A stretch of DNA of 64,000 nt from Rutidosis leptorrhynchoides (taxonomy: Eukaryota; Streptophyta; Magnoliopsida; Asterales; Asteraceae), in assembly GCF_046630445.1 (NCBI RefSeq), contig NC_092339.1:58868001-58932000 (forward strand), given 5' to 3'. Within the stretch, counting starts at the first letter, position 1, and each line of letters opens with the position of its first letter. The notes below the pieces were generated by a model. It searched no databases. It was not told the origin of the DNA and worked only from the letters and a program-made list of their open reading frames with translations. Shown piece after piece: positions 60,509-64,000 of the stretch. The translations under genes were made by a program, and so were the position numbers.

Positions 60509-61568
60509 TAATATAGTAGTATTATTATTATTATAAAAAAGGGGTTTTACCATTTAATGACCGGTTTGTCGATTTTAAATAAAGCGTAAAGATAAATGAT
60601 GATAATATAAATGACAGAATTTAAATTGCGATAAAGTAAATTACAGTAATTAAAATGACAGTAAATAAAGGTAAGATGAAATATGAAATAAAAGTATTAT
60701 GCTTATTTAAACTTCCGTAATCATGATGTTTGACGTTTTAATTTTAATTAATTGTTACCCGGGTTAATTGTCATTTGTCCTGGTTTATTTGATACCTATC
60801 TGGTTTTTTCCATAATAGTCCATCGGTCATAATTATAAAATGCTCGTCAAATTAACCTTATTTCCGAAGTCAAATATTCCAACTAATTAGGGATTCGAAC
60901 TTTAACAAGGTTTTAATACTTTGTTAACAATTACACCAATTATCCTTGTATGTAATCTACCCCTATTTTAATGAGATATGAATATTAATTTACCCACTTG
61001 ATCAGAATGAATAATTAATTACCCAATCCGAATAATTAATTAAATGATCGTAAAAGATGTAGTATAAATGTCACTAAATAGAACATACATAATTATTTTA
61101 ATAATTATTAGATTAACTAATTTGAAGATAGGTTCGACAGATTCTAATAAGTTGTCATTCGATTAGACAATACCCCCTATCTATTAATAGTCAATAGTCT
61201 AATGTCCACAAGTGTCGATCTTTTGTCCAAACCTTAATTATGGTACAAAATCTAATAACCCCGTCTTAATATTTAGTCTAACATCACGATTACTTCGGCT
61301 TAAATAAGCATAATAATAACTTAGTTACAAGACATTAATTTAAAAAGGAAGAACATAGATTGCAGTGATTATTTATCGCGTAGCGTTACACGGGTAGAGT
61401 TCCGACTTAAAACCCGTAAAACATTCTTACAATAACCTTATTATTATTAACTTAAATTAAAATTAAAATTATAAATATATATTACATGTAAAGAGAAAGA
61501 AAGAAGAAAAGGTGTGTATAACTCGTCCGAAAATTGCTCAATTTATAGACTTGACCAGCTACAGCATC

Positions 61569-61618
61569 CCATGTGATCGCATGGATTTTGTGCTTTCTGG
61601 CCATGCGATCGCATGGCC
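61569..61618. promoter_or_regulatory. Palindrome pair upstream of the TATA box, second Athila LTR
   Basis: CCATGTGATCGCATGG at 61569-61584 (one change) and GGCCATGCGATCGCATGGCC at 61599-61618 (perfect). The spacing of 14 bases equals that of the other LTR. The minus-strand TATA box (tctataaatt) follows at about 61547-61556. Confidence 0.6.
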
Positions 61619-62089
61619 TCCTGATCCAGCTCATATACTCGCCAAAAACGTGGGCAGCTCTTGATTTATTTATTATATAATATAATATATATAATTTTAT
61701 ATAATTATATATATATTATATTATATTCTTGTGCATAATTGACTCGTAATTTTAGCTCCGTTGACTCGTACGTTTCTTCTCGGTTTATGTCCCGGTTCCG
61801 GATTTTCGAGCGTCCTTTCGGATGGTGAGATATTTTGTACTTTGCGTTCCGCGGCTCGTACTCTTGTAATTTTTAGACGTTTCTCATCAATAATTCGAAC
61901 CACTTGGATTGTACTTTGTACTTTTGAGCTTTTTGGTCATTTGCGTCTTCAAATCGTCATTTTCTTCTTTTGTCTTCGCAGTTATTTATTTAAACGAATA
62001 TTACATAAAAATAGAACAATTGCAACTTAAAAGCTTTACATATTGAAAGGATATTGTGCCTAAATATATGTTCATTTGGAGCACTATCA

Positions 62090-62395
62090 AATATACCCAC
62101 ACTTGAGCGTTTCTTGTCCTCAAGCAATACAGAACTTAAAATAAAATCACACTTCACTCGAATCACTTTTTTTTTCTTACACTTTATACATCAGTGATTT
62201 TGATACGGCGGTATGAACAATGATAGTAACGATGTGGTTTACAGTCCCACATGACTATGAAAATTTAGATCCTTTAAGGAATTTGGATCTTTATGAAAAC
62301 ATTTGATCTTTTGAAAATTCAGTCTAGCTTTTACCCTAGATAAGTTTTCCGGAATAACCCTTTATCGGTGTTTGCAAAATATTTTTGTGGGTTGT
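62090..62395 (-). other. Athila 3' internal end with polypurine-tract region
   Basis: On the minus strand caagtgtgggtatatt leads into the LTR. The remainder has no readable frame. Confidence 0.55.
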
Positions 62396-64000
62396 TGAAA
62401 GGACCCGTTCATATACATTATAAACGATTCACAATAGTTGATTACATCGCGAGGTATTTGACCTCTATATGATACATTTTACAAACATTGCATTCGTTTT
62501 TAAAAGACAAACTTTCTTTACAACGAAAGTTGACGGCATGCACACCATTTCATAATACATCCAACTATAATTGGCTTAATAATAATCTTGATGAACTCAA
62601 TAACTCGAATGCAACGTCTTTCAAAATATGCCATGAATGACTCCAAGTAATATCCTTAAAATGAGCTAATGCACAGCGGAAGATTTCTTTAATACCTGAG
62701 AATAAACATGCTTTAAAGTGTCAACCAAAAGGTTGGTGAGTTCATAGGTTTATCATAACAATCATTTCAATATATTAATAGACCACAAGATTTCCGTTTA
62801 TAAATATATGTACACTCGCAAGTGTATAAAAGTATTCTATAAGTTGTAGGAACCCGGTAACAAGCCTTAACGTTCATGTTTTACCCTCTGAAGTACACCA
62901 GATCAGGTGTGTTTAAAATAACCTCGAAGTACTAAAGATTCCCATAGTCAGGATGGGGTTTGTCAGGCCCAATAGATCTATCTTTAGGATTCGCGCCTAC
63001 CGTACATAGACAAGTAGTTTAATGTTACCAAGCTAAGTGTATATTTCTGGTTTAAACCCACGTAGAATTAGTTTTAGTACTTGTGCCTATTTCGTAAAAC
63101 ATTTATAAAAATAGCGCATGTATTCTCAGTCCCAAAAATATATATAAAAGGGAGCAAATGAAACTCACAATACTGTATTTCGTAGTAAAAATACATATAA
63201 CGTCATTTAACAAGTGCAAGGTTGGCCTCGGATTCACGAACGTATCAATATTGAGATTCAATATTGCAGGAAAGTACGTAGATGCAACGGAGATGATAAA
63301 CACTAGATTGACCTCACGAGCATACCCATGAACCATACCCATCACCTCCATAGCTATAACCCATAATTTCCTTAGCTTCGACTCATTCAAAAAAACTATT
63401 TTGAAATCACTCGGACAGCACCCCGTCGTAATATTTTATGTATACTAATAATATCTTGAAATAATACAGAGCAAATATATATATATATACATAAATCGAT
63501 TGATAGAGTTTAGAGAAATATATTTTCAAGTTTTTATGAAATAATGAAACCTATTGAATTCTATTTATAATAGATTTTTGAATTATTAAAGTGAATTATT
63601 AAAGTATGAATTATTAAAGTAAATTATTAAAGTATAAATTATTAAAGTGAATTATTAAAGTATGAATTATTAAAGTGAATTATTAAAGTATGAATTATTA
63701 AAGTGAATTATTAAAGTATGAATTATTAAAGTGAATTATTAAAGTATGAATTATTAAAGTGAATTATTAAAGTATGAATTATTAAAGTGAATTATTAAAG
63801 TATGAATTATTAAAGTGAATTATTAAAGTTAAAGTAAAGTAAAAGTAAAAGTAAAGTAAATGTATAGTTAAAGTATAGTAAAAGTATAAAAACTATGTAT
63901 GTATAATACGCGTATAAATATATATAATATTAATTTAAATCGTTATATATATTTAATGAAATAAAATATAAATATCGTTATATTTATTATACTGGTTAAG
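62396..64000 (-). repeat. Family A LTR in minus orientation, cut by the window end
   Basis: It starts TGAAAGGACCCGTTCATA, the inverse of the family A LTR end, and matches 47100-48726 inverted: cacagcggaagatttc, ctgagaataaacatgc, aaaggttggtgagttcatagg. No primer site lies to its left, so it is either a 3' LTR or a solo LTR; the left flank is gttgt. Confidence 0.8.
63575..63830. repeat. Minisatellite, 28-bp unit built from two 14-bp halves
   Basis: The unit is aattattaaagtgaattattaaagtatg, in two halves of 14 bp, repeated about eight times with few changes. It then decays into aaagtaaagtaaaagt words to about 63890. It lies in the family A LTR; the LTR at 45989 lacks it. Confidence 0.9.

Larger units (their letters stand above)
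60190..62089 (-). repeat. Athila 3' LTR (1900 bp)
   Basis: Starts TGATGTTATGCGAGG, ends GCACTATCA. It aligns with 10680-12683. Contains a long (AT)n (about 60431-60505) and the palindrome pair 61569-61618. Confidence 0.85.
60190..62395 (-). mobile_element. Athila-type element, 3' end (second copy)
   Basis: The 3' LTR is 60190-62089 and about 300 bp of internal sequence lie to its right. On the minus strand the internal end reads ttgaggacaagaaacgctcaagtgtgggtatat before the LTR, the usual 3' internal end of Athila/Tat elements. It is cut at 62396 by a family A LTR. It cannot be the partner of the 5' LTR at 10680, because for one minus-strand element the 3' LTR would have to be on the left. 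Confidence 0.75.

Noticed and set aside
61761-62030. Similar plus-strand frames in both Athila LTRs (also 12356-12721)
   Set aside because: Both are antisense to the LTR transcript and are shared only because the LTRs are homologous. No conserved start or domain.

Overview
The window looks like nuclear DNA of a eudicot plant, probably Asteraceae. The reasons are a 13-exon GT-AG gene, a plant-type F-box/FBD gene, plant LTR-retrotransposon families (Athila-type Ty3/gypsy, chromovirus-like Ty3/gypsy with initiator-Met primer sites, Ty1/copia), Helitron ends, MITEs and many (AT)n and (ATT)n microsatellites. The family assignment to Asteraceae is an inference from the style of the repeats and was not tested. 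No bacterial, organellar or CRISPR features were seen.

Layout. 1-7362: minus-strand Ty3/gypsy element (family C), cut by the window start, inserted into the gag of an Athila-type element (7363-12683, minus). 12684-14709: rest of a plus-strand LTR (family A). 14710-16345: hAT-like and LINE-like debris. 17594-21740: cluster of small Helitrons. 22375-25290 (+): F-box/FBD gene with a premature stop and a MITE-loaded intron. 25500-26335: minus-strand Helitron end and tandem repeats. 26598-31373 (-): intact 13-exon gene for a 684-residue multi-OB-fold protein, tail-to-tail with the F-box gene. 31985-43743: solo LTR with ATTTA target duplication, split by a complete, very young 8.7-kb Ty3/gypsy element (32876-41577, family B, TTTAC duplication). 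43744-45988: a short tandem repeat, a possible exon fragment and a LINE 3' end. 45989-64000: a chain of five insertions, each broken by the next: family A element, Ty1/copia element, LTR of family E, Athila 3' LTR, family A LTR.

Only two host genes are well supported, the F-box gene and the OB-fold gene. The rest is mobile DNA in many states of decay. The most interesting signals are: paired self-complementary 16-20-mers just upstream of the TATA box in Athila LTRs, with a second pair in the 5' leader; a comparable pair of GC-rich near-palindromes in unrelated family B; a module of about 100 bp shared by the LTRs of four families; and a recently moved element with an intact gag but a wrecked pol.

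All coordinates and translations were read by eye. Family names rest on motif recognition and not on a database search.
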